A stretch of 64,000 nucleotides of DNA from Sipunculus nudus (lineage: Eukaryota; Annelida; Sipuncula; Golfingiida; Sipunculidae). Under the pieces are notes generated by a model. The model saw only the letters and a list, made by a program, of their open reading frames with translations, ran no database searches and was not told the origin of the DNA. The stretch is from contig CM049316.1 of the NCBI GenBank assembly GCA_026874595.1, forward strand, positions 24,635,839 through 24,699,838, read 5' to 3'. Shown here one piece after another: positions 1 through 10,060 of the stretch; the stretch's first letter is position 1; every line of letters starts with the position of its first letter. Made by a program: the position numbers and the translations under genes.

Positions 1-1064
1 TTTATGTCAAGTGACAACGGACGAGTAGGTATAAGGAGGTGTTGTCAGAAATGACGAAAATATTTGCATCCACATAGAGAGTTAAAGTGCGTTCCTCCCT
101 GAAGGATGTAACGGCACTCTCACAGTCATGCAGTGCGCTGGTCGTATACTATCTAATGTCAGAGGGCCGAAATGGCGCCAACTCCAAACATGACATTGTT
201 ACAGATGTTTCTTTTATTGTCTGTAGCAGTCTTGCATGTGTCTGTGTAGCGCTAGCATTGTCCGTTGCTATGGGAGACGCGCGAGCCGGCCCGGCCCGTG
301 TGTGGGGTCTGACGTGTAGAAACACAGCGCTCATGCTGACCTGGAACTTTCTGGGCTGGTCGCGCTGTATGAGCGCGTGTCTTGTAATGTTCTTTGGGCC
401 TGTGTATTATGTATTGTTGAGTTCTTTCGATTGTTCATGAAATAGAAGTTTCTAGAATTTTCGGATGAAAAGTTGTAAATAGGGGCTGTGTTTTAGAGCC
501 GGAGAGGAGAGGAGAGAGAAATATTCAAGCGGACAAGGAAGAGTGTGAGTCAGTTTTGGACCTTTCCGATAATTGTAGTAGTGTCAGGGATTCTACGAAC
601 TCTATGCAGATTTAGTGCGGTCTGTCTCCAGTTCGCTTTCGGGATTAATACAAGGACTTCACTTTGGATTACAGCAGATTGATTTTGTGATTGAATTTGA
701 CTACTATTCTCTGAGAAGATTTAAGTGAACTGTTCATCTAGATTATACGTTTTAAATGACTTTTTGTCGCTGTGACAGTGGTGGTATCCAGGTACTGTAC
801 GCTTTATTTATTAAACTGTGTAACTGCATTGAATTACTGTTAAACTGTTGTTATACTGTGTAATTGTATTGCTTTAGTGTATTGTAATGTTAGGATTGTT
901 TTAAGAATAATTTATAATTATTTGTTAGAAAAAAAACCACTGACTTCTTTATTCATTTCCCTAGACATTTCACGCTGACTAGTGTTACTGAATCTGATTT
1001 CTATTTATCTCCGTAACAAAATGTATGCTCCTCACGACTACGTGATCTATTGTTAAGGTTCCGT

Positions 1065-1068
<4 letters not shown>
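1..1068 (+). repeat. LTR of a Gmr1-like Ty3/gypsy element, cut by the window start
   Basis: From about 420 to 1068 this matches, in opposite orientation, the 776-bp LTR at 37251-38026. Shared stretches include aggggctg after a TATA-like site, gtattgtaatgttagg, aaccactgactt, acatttcacgctg and the terminal ggttccgtaaca. The end at 1068 with ...GTAACA is the conserved LTR 3' end, so the element or solo LTR points to the + strand. The first ~420 bases would be U3 and match poorly. Internal sequence would lie before the window if this is a 3' LTR; no primer-binding site follows 1068, only (TA)n. The 117-codon reading frame at 87-440 lies in this U3-like part and is probably not a gene. Confidence 0.75.

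Positions 1069-1114
<46 letters not shown>
1069..1114. repeat. (TA)n microsatellite
   Basis: About 23 uninterrupted TA units directly after the LTR end. Confidence 0.95.
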
Positions 1115-1121
<7 letters not shown>

Positions 1122-1716
1122 CATGGGGAATCGATGTATCAGTGATATATTTTCAGGTTATAGAAAATTATGTCTGTGGTGTTACAGATATTTGGCTTGA
1201 GCAGTTGGTGGCCAGTGTATAATCAGAAATTAACTAAAAACATGTGTATCACGTGATCGTGTGATTTTCTGCTGTTTTAAGACGCGCCGCGCCTACTAAT
1301 TGAGAAAGAGGTTAAAGGTTAAAATAGTGTTCATGCTATGGGAACAGCTGCCGGATAGTTGTGTATATAATAATGACTTGAACATATATTTTGACACGAG
1401 CACAATCTTCCCCAGAGGTTGTCTTGGGGTATCTTGAGGGCTTAATTTCTTGGTTGACACAGTTCATTTCCTTAACAGAAGTGTACGCATGTCAGTGTAG
1501 GCTCGAGGTTAGGGGACAGGGGAGCTAAACTTATACGAACATCTTAACTATTTTTTTACAATACTTTGGGAAATTGAGCAAAATTTACTTATATATACAT
1601 AAAACCAAAATATTATCTCCATGGTATACGTGGCGGGCATGAAGAATGATATTTTTGTTAAGGGTTTTCATGTAAGAGGAAGATGGGGGTTTACCCGGAA
1701 GGGGTGGCAGGTGTTG

Positions 1717-2672
1717 GGGGGGGGGGGGGTCTTCTTCTCCGGGGAATGTAGTCATTTGGGAGAAACTTGAGGATTATCTCCCTTACATTCACCCTCACAT
1801 TCACCATTTAAAAATCGATAACAGTTGACTAATGAATTACCATAATTTTAGATGCTTATTCATGCTTATTCATATTCGACTTCATGACTTCAGAGCTTAA
1901 TTTTGATTTTAAATTTATTTATCTTGTGTACCTATAGTACTTGTTCACCAGAAAGGTATTCGCATTGTGGATGATCATTGCGCATTTATTTGCGACATTC
2001 ATATAATACACATCCCTGGGCTTCCATACACTTAAAATCGGAACCCAGTCCGTAATATAGCATACGTAGTCTATCCGTAATAGGCTTACAATTTAGATTA
2101 TATATCACTGACCTAACCGCAAAGTCATTATACGTCATTTACTGAGGAAGTAACTGAGTCAAAATATTATCTTTATTTATTTCATTATCTAATTCGGTGG
2201 AAACTTCCCTAAGTAAGTACACTTCCCGAGATAGAGGCAATTTAAGCTTCAATTTTAGGTAAAGGTGTTATAGATAATGTGCTGCGGAAGGAGCCTACTA
2301 AGGAGTTTATTGTCATGGTCAAAGGGTCGACACCGAAAGGCGCTGCTTTCCGCCAATTACCGCCCGGGCTAATATCCGAATGCCGACATATTTATCGGAC
2401 TCCCATCGACGTGATGAACCCACCTCCACTAAGGATCAAGTCCGGTGGTGGCTTTTAAATTGGCAGGACTTGGATAAATCCTCTGCGTGGAGAAGGCTGA
2501 ATACCGTAGTGTGGATAGAGCAAGTAACTACAAGGCACAGTTGAGGATTTGTTCGAGCATTAGAAACGTGAAAGAAAGAAGCCGAGACAACTTGCAATCA
2601 GTTCCTAAAACCGGTGACAATTTATCTTCATTCAAGTGGGTGTGAGGTGGTGGGGGGGGGGGGGGGGGGGGT
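1717..2672. repeat. Poly-G tracts
   Basis: Long G homopolymers lie at about 1717-1730 and 2652-2671. Similar G or C runs recur at 6407-6420, 6665-6715, 16315-16335, 27422-27436, 29729-29740, 49043-49058, 49121-49139 and 59933-59948. No gene is visible in this interval, which is duplicated flank. Confidence 0.8.
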
Positions 2673-2850
2673 GGACTCATATGGATAAAATAGAATACGT
2701 TATACTGTTAAATAAATAAACGTTATATTGATAAAACAAAGTATCGAAATTACCACATTTATAAAAGTCGGGTTCAGTTGATTAATACATTAACTGTAGA
2801 ATATGTATTTACACTGTAATATAAAAAAACAGCATATTGTTGCGCATCCA

Positions 2851-2855
<5 letters not shown>

Positions 2856-2900
<45 letters not shown>
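2856..2900. repeat. (CA)n(TA)n microsatellite
   Basis: A run of about 16 CA units passes into TA units. Confidence 0.9.
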
Positions 2901-3576
2901 CATATATCATGTTCACCTCATCTTGGCTTGAATGGCTGGGTCGTTTTACATAGGGTCCCATCAAGATAACATGACGGGATCATAATCTGGAGCTTTTCAA
3001 GCCAATAGGAACTGAAGTATAAGGGAGGATGGGTGATTATTCGTATGATTCCTGGTGTGGAAAAAAAATAATACAAACAGTCGTGAGACAATTTTACCAT
3101 GGATCCATTGAATACTTAACATACAACACAAGTATAAAAAAAATCTTTGGTCGCATAAATCACCTGCATAAATGAACTAGAATTAGGAAGAACTCTCAGT
3201 TTGTATCCAGTGCTACTTTCGTAAGCGATATGACATTATACATATAAAGCACTAATGATTTACCCAATTGATTAACCTACAAAGTTGAGTATTTTTTTTA
3301 TTTTTGTTCCTCAGAAAATTATCAAAGTTGCCACAAGCAAAACAAGTCCCTCATCATCGGCGATCATTAATAGTGATAATAGTAATTCCAACAATAGCAG
3401 CTAATACAAGAGTATCTAATACATATGAAAATAAGCCCTCTAAAATATCACATTTACATATATATATATATAACAGAGTTAATTTCACCAACACTCAGTG
3501 CGTTTGCATATGCCTCTACACAGAAACGTTTATTTCATATTCTATGCACTCTAGTCTCTTCCAATGTAGGGTGGCC

Positions 3577-3672
3577 ACTGAGATTTTGCAATATTTTTAT
3601 AAACTGCAGATTAATGCCAGACGGACTGAGATTTTGCAATATTTTTATAAACTGCAGATTAATGCCAGACGG
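3577..3672. repeat. 48-bp perfect tandem duplication
   Basis: The unit beginning actgagattttgcaatattt occurs twice in direct succession (3577-3624 and 3625-3672) with no visible mismatch. It lies in noncoding flank and is 16 codons long, so the overlapping reading frame shows a repeated peptide by default. Confidence 0.9.
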
Positions 3673-4275
3673 TATGCTGCAATGAATGAATGTGCCTAAT
3701 TAACTGTAATTAAATAAAAATCAAACCTGGCAAAATCCACTGAATATTACCACTTTACACAAAACTGAAATTCTTCTATAAACCTTCTATAAAAGGTTTG
3801 CTGAATTCTATCCAGAAAGATTGTATACAGTTGCATGTAAATAATCTTTGTTCCATTTTGTCAATTTCTACTTTACGATTACCACAGTATGGATTTTTCC
3901 CAAATACTCTTTTCGCTCAGTTTGGTTTTGAAATGAACTGCTGTATACCACAACTTGACCGAAAATATACATTGGTTGGAAGACTTAAGATGGGGTTTAA
4001 TAATAAAGTATGATAAGTATGAAATGAATAGGGTAACAATTTAACACGCTAAATAAAGTGACTGATCCATAGGAGGAAAAATGAATTACTCGGCATTTTG
4101 AGAAGTGTGCTTTGAAGGATTACTTGCTAGAAAGTACATCTCGCATATCTCAAACCCTTTTTTGATTATATATATTGTATGAATATGTGATCAAATAATG
4201 CACAAGTTGCCAATTGGTTATAATGCTCAGCTGATCCTGAAAAACTACTGATGGCAATAGCACATACACGCATAA

Positions 4276-4310
<35 letters not shown>

Positions 4311-4704
4311 TATATCAGAGTGACCCATTTTACACTTATTTAGAGAACGATGATATATGAACTGTTACTCGGAATATACAGGTCCAGTTCTGTTTAAACT
4401 GTGTATGCTGATACATTAATATAAGACACATTTTGTTCAATTTACAAATCAATTAAATATTTTTTTCTACTCTCTTTACTCTCATGGGAATCAGCCAGGT
4501 ACCCAAAGCCATGTTTTTGTCCCATAGCTCGAACATGTCAGTCACCATGAAAAAAAAAATAGAGTTTGTAAAGAAAATTGGTCAGCGCCTTCCTATACAT
4601 TAAGTCTGAAGTTTCTAGGTTCAGCCAAAGAGTCACGCTATAACTTAGTTGACTTTTGTCACCTGAGCTACAAACTGACGCAGATGCAGCAATCTAAATG
4701 TAAA

Positions 4705-5466
4705 CTATTTAGGATACATGGTCAGTAGCTCATGAACCTCTTTTATAATATTTGTTTGGTTTTCAAGTTCTTTCTGAATATCGTTGAACATGTCAATTGT
4801 TGGCGTCTTCTTACTTCCAACCAGCTGTATAATGCTGTCGACTAGAGTGTATGGAGGGAAGACAGCACTCATAACAGGTAACACCTTTGCCTCCGACGAT
4901 TCACCGCACGCTACATTCTTCAGCTCTGGTAATTCTTCCCGAGATGACATTTTTCGGCTGTCTCCAAATTGAAACTGCGCAAGTTCCTTTTTCAGAGGGA
5001 GTCCTTCTTTGACTGCCGCCAAGACACAACATTTGAGTAATTCAACGTCTGTATTTTGATCCAATCCTTTCAAGCTTTTATCGATATTTTGCAGAGCAGT
5101 TGCTATTCCTTCATATGCTTCCTGGTCATTCGATGCGGCGGAACTGTATTCACTTCTCATGTCTGACTCAATGAGCTGGTTTTTCAACTTGGCTCCTCCT
5201 GATGTTAAAGCGCCTGCTGCAGCCATGACACCACCGACAGCTGCTAAAGGTAGGAAAATGACGCCTGCTGCCATCACCCCGAGTCCTACACCTGACACGG
5301 TAGCCCCAGTTACACGGGCAATATTTACGTTTCGGCCATGCATCTCCAAATCCTTAATCTGTTGTTCCACCTTCCCCATTAGATCTTCTCTTGCTTCAAT
5401 CCAAGCATTGTATTTTGAAATGTATTCTCGGTATAGATGCTCTTCTCCCAGCACTTGTTTTATTAG
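4705..5466 (-). CDS. ApoL-like C-terminal exon, copy A1
   Basis: Acceptor ...ttttag precedes 5466; 253 codons then run to the stop at 4705. In order the exon encodes a charged amphipathic helix (LGEEHLYREYISKYNAWIEA), a Gly/Ala/Val-rich hydrophobic hairpin (VTGATVSGVGLGVMAAGVIF, then LAAVGGVMAAAGALTSGG), and charged helices ending near ELENQTNIIKEVHELL. The layout and the last part (DSIIQLVG...KTPTIDMFNDIQ) resemble apolipoprotein L (Pfam ApoL), whose hairpin inserts in membranes. No stop or indel is present although the upstream GTPase exons are broken. By eye about 33 of 249 aligned residues differ from copy A2. Confidence 0.75.
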   Translation of the reverse strand, partial: LIKQVLGEEHLYREYISKYNAWIEAREDLMGKVEQQIKDLEMHGRNVNIARVTGATVSGVGLGVMAAGVIFLPLAAVGGVMAAAGALTSGGAKLKNQLIESDMRSEYSSAASNDQEAYEGIATALQNIDKSLKGLDQNTDVELLKCCVLAAVKEGLPLKKELAQFQFGDSRKMSSREELPELKNVACGESSEAKVLPVMSAVFPPYTLVDSIIQLVGSKKTPTIDMFNDIQKELENQTNIIKEVHELLTMYPK

Positions 5467-6002
5467 CTAAAATATAATTTCGTTTATGAAACATACCTAA
5501 AAACCTAAAACAATGTACCTTTTTTTTTATTTTATCAGTCAATCCAGGCTATCCTAGTCATGATAAGAATGACACAATAACCTGCGAAATATTTAAGAAA
5601 TAAAGAAATCTGTTGTTAACAAATGGAGAATACAACCGATTTTTCTGGTGGTGATATTATACTGTTTTTTTTTGTAATATGGCCTATTGTGTATATAATA
5701 TGGCTGCCTATTGTTCAGATAAAGATATGTTGATATTTCGGGAATTAAAAAAATATGTCTGCATATCTGGCTTTTACCTTCCTTCGGCGTTTCTCAGCAT
5801 CCAACAGGGCATCCTTTTCCTCTGCCCAACGCCCAAGCAATTCTTTGAATGTCGTCTTTATGCCTGACTGTAATTTGGCACTTCCTCTGATTCGGAGTAG
5901 AAATTCTGTTTCTGTTGATTTGCCAAGGGTAGAAAGATCCTTTTCAAGATGTTTGATATCCATATTTGCTTCAACATCTGAGAGCTCGGGTCGAATCTTC
6001 AA

Positions 6003-6021
6003 ATATATATATATATATATA
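6003..6021. repeat. Short (TA)n at the intron/exon edge
   Basis: TA units abut the acceptor of the 5996-5778 exon. Other short runs lie at 4280-4310 and 6264-6306. Confidence 0.8.
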
Positions 6022-6261
6022 ATTTTATGTTATGCTGGATAATTATTTCGTAGAAGTCATTTTAGGAAGGGGAAACTATGTTATGAATGTACGATACTTT
6101 TAAATAAGATGTTCATTAATTCTTAAGTGATATAAGCACCTTCTCGAATTGCTTTTCATGAGACTTCCAGATGTCATCGAGGATCCTGGCGTTGAATTCT
6201 CCAAGAAAAACCTAATGGCTAATAAAAACATTTTTAGAACTTAAAGTCCTGGCCACTTTAA

Positions 6262-6299
<38 letters not shown>

Positions 6300-6365
6300 T
6301 TATATATACACGCATATTCACATGCCTAGATTTTAAACATTTTCGAAGACATAAAACTCCACTGA

Positions 6366-6606
6366 AATGCATTGGGTGCCAGTGGCGTCAATTTTTCTTC
6401 CAGGGTAGGGGGGGGGGGGGATGACTCGCCGACACACTCACACACATTCACATATATATACTATATATATGCCTGTTTGGCACCTGTATGACACATTTCA
6501 AATATATATATACTTAATCACATTTCAAATATATTTCAATATATTTTTTAACAGTAAACTCATAAGTGGAGCCTGTCTATATTCTATTCAAATCTATATT
6601 TAATTT

Positions 6607-6650
<44 letters not shown>

Positions 6651-6766
6651 AATTCTCTGAAAAGGGGGGGGGGGTAATATTATTGACCCCCCCCCTTGCC
6701 AAAATGTGGGGGGGGGGATTGGAATATATACCCCCGATCCGCCTTATATTGACGCCCCTGTTGGGT
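6366..6766 (+). mobile_element. G-rich MITE-like repeat with gtggcgtcaat ends
   Basis: The left end reads cagtggcgtcaatttttctt and the right end attgacgcccctg, giving an inverted terminal repeat around GG(G)GCGTCAAT. Inside are G and C tracts and (TA)n at 6609-6649. A second copy in opposite orientation lies at 53625-53930, inside the paralogous gene. No coding capacity. Confidence 0.6.
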
Positions 6767-7424
6767 TCTTAATTACATTTAAAATTTCACTCTATTTGTT
6801 TCTCATTCTGAGTGGCTGTATGGAGAACTTACCACCGTGAAGGCATTAATTTCGTTCGAAATTAGGCGGCGTGAAGCCCCTCGAAGGCCTGAGTGTCATG
6901 TTGTCATGGCTAGGCTCACCCCTGCACAAAATATCTCCAACTTTTGAAGATATTCTATGTATGAATATACCCACAACAGAGTTGGCTTTATTTGTACATT
7001 GTTCGCGAGTGAGGTACTGATGCTTTCATAATTTAATAAACTAAAAATGTACAAGCTTTGGAATGAAAGTTACCTTTCTTCCGTCCTTTAGTTTAACAGG
7101 GAATGGTTTACTCCACATCAGAATACCCTTGGTGACCCCGTCTGCCCCCTGTTTCCATTTGAATCCGGATTAAGGTTCATCACGGGCGCCGATCCAGTCA
7201 GTTTCATGTTGCCTCTCCTTCTATTTGTATAAAAAAACAAGTGGAGTTTCCATTGTTACACAGCGTGAACTAAAATATGTGGATCGTTGAGTTAGACGAA
7301 TTATTATTTTATGTAAGCAATGTTAAATTCGATTTCTCCGTGTTACTTGATGATAACGACAGGTGACAGTTTAATCCGGATTTGAATAAATACTCGACAT
7401 TACAAACAGGAGAACATGCATTAC

Positions 7425-7627
7425 CAAGTAACGCCTTAGAAAGTTCAGGAGAAACGACTTTCCGGTGCGATAGGCCCCAGCTATTGACAGTACTACAACC
7501 GGCGTGTTCTTGACGTCATCCCTTCCTAGAATTATGTCAAGTTGACGCTCGTCCGAGAAAAGCCCCTCTTTATTTACAGTTATGATTTGTAGCGGACGTC
7601 CCTTTTCCTCTATATCTACAATAATTC
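7425..7627 (-). CDS. P-loop exon of the GBP-type GTPase, copy A1
   Basis: The exon starts after the acceptor ...ttttag and ends before gtaatgc. It reads GRPLQIITVNKEGLF, then QLDIILGRDDVKNTPVVVLS and IAGAYRTGKSFLLNFLRRYL. The order (pairing strand, helix, strand, G1 loop GxxxxGKS, helix) is that of guanylate-binding proteins and atlastins. Phase: a split Gly codon joins it to the start exon. Confidence 0.85.
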
Positions 7628-8216
7628 CTAAAACATTGTGTGTATAATAAATAAAATGTCAAGAAAATGCGATAACTGATTTGATTTTTGAGCATGGGGT
7701 ATTTCCGGATCCCCACAATTTCCCTCCTGTCTAGTCTTTTGAATAGCTGTGATGACTAAAACGTACAATGGCGATCATTAAGGTCTGTCACTGGGCTCTT
7801 TTTATTCGTTTTAACGCCTCATTATTTTTTTATCATTTACTCATCATCGGCGTAATATTTTTATTTTATTTTACAATTCTATTAAACAACTATGTACTCG
7901 TACATTTATTAGGATGTTATCAACACTACACATTTAACTTTATATTCATATATTTTTTATGAATTATAACCCTGTATTTAATGAATTGATATCATGTAAA
8001 CGAGACGAATTATGAAAAGGCAAATCCAATTCGAATATAACATATAAATACTACTGGTGTGCGGATTCGTACAAATACAAATGAAGGTTTTCGCACAATA
8101 CAATAAGAAGCTCGGGTTTTTATGTAAATAAGGCGTAGTGCCATGCATTTTTTACCTTCTGCACACACTGGATCCCCTTGTTCTTCATGTGAAAAATTCC
8201 TTGCCTTTGCATCCAT

Positions 8217-10060
8217 GATGCCTCTATCTAGTATCAAAAATCTGAAACTTAAAAAAAAGTTCCTATTACGTGCAATTGTTACAAACTCGAAGTCCAATGT
8301 AAAACATGTAAGCCTCAACCTTGGTTTCTTAACTATGTTGGTTCAAGGTGTTGCGGACACTGTATAGATGTTGGATTAAGGTTGATTTTAATTCTAATCT
8401 GGACGTAATTTGACGCATTACAGATGTTGATCTTTGACACCAGGCCTAGTAACCTTGTTAAAACGTTATAAAAATGTTATATAATTATTTTTAAATGCAA
8501 TACCAGGGACTCTTGAATAAGTTGCGAAAATACAATTTCATATAAATGGGATTTTCGTATTCGTTTTAGAATGCTATTCGCATTAGAAAGCATTTTTAAG
8601 TGTATCGATCCCGCCCGTATAAACACAAAACGCCTTCATTCTTTAAACATTAAATGTAAAACTCACAGGAGTTTTCCATTTGTGCAATAAAATAATAGTA
8701 TTTGAGTGTTCCACAGCAATGTATGTTATCAAGTGATCGAAGTCATTGATAACCATTTACTGCCTTTTGAAACTTAATGAAAACAGGGAAAAAGGCATAA
8801 TTTAGCTGTCATAGAGGGAGTTGTTAATAAAAGAAAAATATAAACAAAAAGATTTTGAATAATCAAATCTGTACTTTATGCCTACAAAAATATTCTATGC
8901 GAAAGATATCAGGGTAAACACAATTAATGACGCACAGTCAGTGTTCATAGCACAATATCCGAGCAAGCTGCGCAGCCTCGGACTCACAAGAGTTTAGAGT
9001 GTTGGAGTCAAAATCTTATTCCCAGAATGCAAAGGGGCGTCTAAATACATCAGCGGCGTAGTTATAAAATAAATGTAGAGAAGAGGACAATGTAGTCCGT
9101 TCAAGTGTGTTAGATAAAAAGTTTTCCAAGGCAAATCACTTAAACATTGATGTTTCTTGGTTAGGATTTTATGGAATATGTAATATTTTGTAAGCAAACG
9201 CATGTTACATGTAAACAGAAAGTGTTTCTTTGAAATTAAAAAAAAAATGAAATTTGTCAATTGAGTCAGGTAGTACTTGCCGTTCCATAGTGCCCAAACA
9301 GAACAGTAGAAACGACCTCTGGAGGAAGGGTGAATATTCAAGGTCTCGGATGCAACCGAGTAAAAACTCTGTGTGATAACTGGCCAAAATTTCTCTCAAA
9401 CATGAATAGCAAGGGGAAAGAAAATTGAGGATCGCAACAAAAATGAACAATATACTTGTGAGTGGTGCTCGTATATAGATCTTTAACATACAATGAGGCG
9501 CACACACTGGTAACTGATGATTCTACGATGCCCTAAATCGAAAGAACTGGTGATTTTGGGCGAGTTGGGGACCTGGTCTCGCACTTAGGGATACAATGAA
9601 ACTGCGTTAGAAATTGTCTTTTTCCCATTTGTGTAAAATAAGTATACTGCTTTACTTGAATTGCTAGTCTGATTTCCTTGCATTTGTTATGTTTATATTC
9701 TTTATTCTAGTGTGACTTTTATAAGTGTATTGAGTTAAGTTTATTTCCTGATGTCTTCTTTAATTTCGATATATTCTTTGGTGTGCTTTCGACTTATGAT
9801 ATTTTTTTATATGTTTTACAATTTCAGTATTTCTGTATTTCAATTGGAAAATACGTTCATAAGCGCGATGCGCTGTATGTATAATCCAATTAAAATAAAA
9901 ATATTTAAACCGGGAATTATGTATAAATAAGTCCACAGGTGTGTTAAACTTACAAAGACTAATTCTGAAGTTTGTGTACTGATGTTACAGATCATAAATG
10001 TATGCTAACAACCTCTTTTGTATGCAATCAACTTTGCATATCTCTGGTGCGTTATGATTA
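8217..10060 (-). promoter_or_regulatory. Conserved 5' region of copy A1
   Basis: This noncoding stretch upstream of the start codon is strongly conserved at 62158-64000, with small indels that are not multiples of three, so it is unlikely to be coding. A conserved block around 9240-9490 includes a minus-strand TATA-like site (RC of cgtatatagatc near 9469-9480) followed by an ATGGAACGGCAAGTACT stretch that could be the end of a 5' untranslated exon. The acceptor-like sequence before the start codon also suggests an upstream noncoding exon. The promoter itself is not proven. Confidence 0.35.

Larger units (their letters stand above)
4705..8216 (-). pseudogene. GBP/atlastin-type GTPase fused to ApoL-like domain, copy A1 (broken)
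   Basis: Exons read on the minus strand: 8216-8156 (start, MDAKARNFSHEEQG), 7627-7425 (P-loop SIAGAYRTGKSF), 7217-7074 (switch region, WSKPFPV), a probable linker exon ending at 6833 (donor gtaagt), 6211-6140 (VFLGEFNARILDDIWKS), 5996-5778 (helical) and 5466-4705 (ApoL-like). All have GT-AG borders and compatible phases. Two breaks make it a pseudogene. Codon 16 of the 7217 exon is TAA (7172-7170) where the paralogue has CTG. The exons for DTQG, the following helices, LVRDW and the CFLMPYPG segment, all present in copy A2, are absent between 7074 and 6833; a deletion junction near 6915 joins intron 3 to linker sequence. The GTPase domain therefore cannot work. The last exons are still open, so a shorter ApoL-only product is possible but unproven. 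Confidence 0.8.
1200..10060. repeat. Segmental duplication A1 (paralogue of 48040-64000)
   Basis: Collinear similarity to 48040-64000 can be followed by eye. 1230-1290 matches ~48050-48120, 1621-1700 matches 48590-48690, 2290-2480 matches 49870-50050 (shared caattaccgcccggg), 3020-3090 matches 50820-50890, 4705-6000 matches 51887-53185, 7070-7630 matches 58485-61505, and 8000-10060 matches 61960-64000. The offset grows from about 46.8 kb to 53.9 kb, because A2 carries extra exons and insertions that A1 lacks. The duplication includes a whole gene and its upstream region. Confidence 0.85.

Noticed and set aside
87-440. 117-codon plus-strand frame with hydrophobic segments
   Set aside because: Lies in the U3-like part of an LTR, in a GC-richer patch; no family resemblance and no partner exons.
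8994-9507. Two overlapping minus-strand frames conserved in A2
   Set aside because: Indels between the paralogues are not multiples of three, so conservation is at DNA level only.
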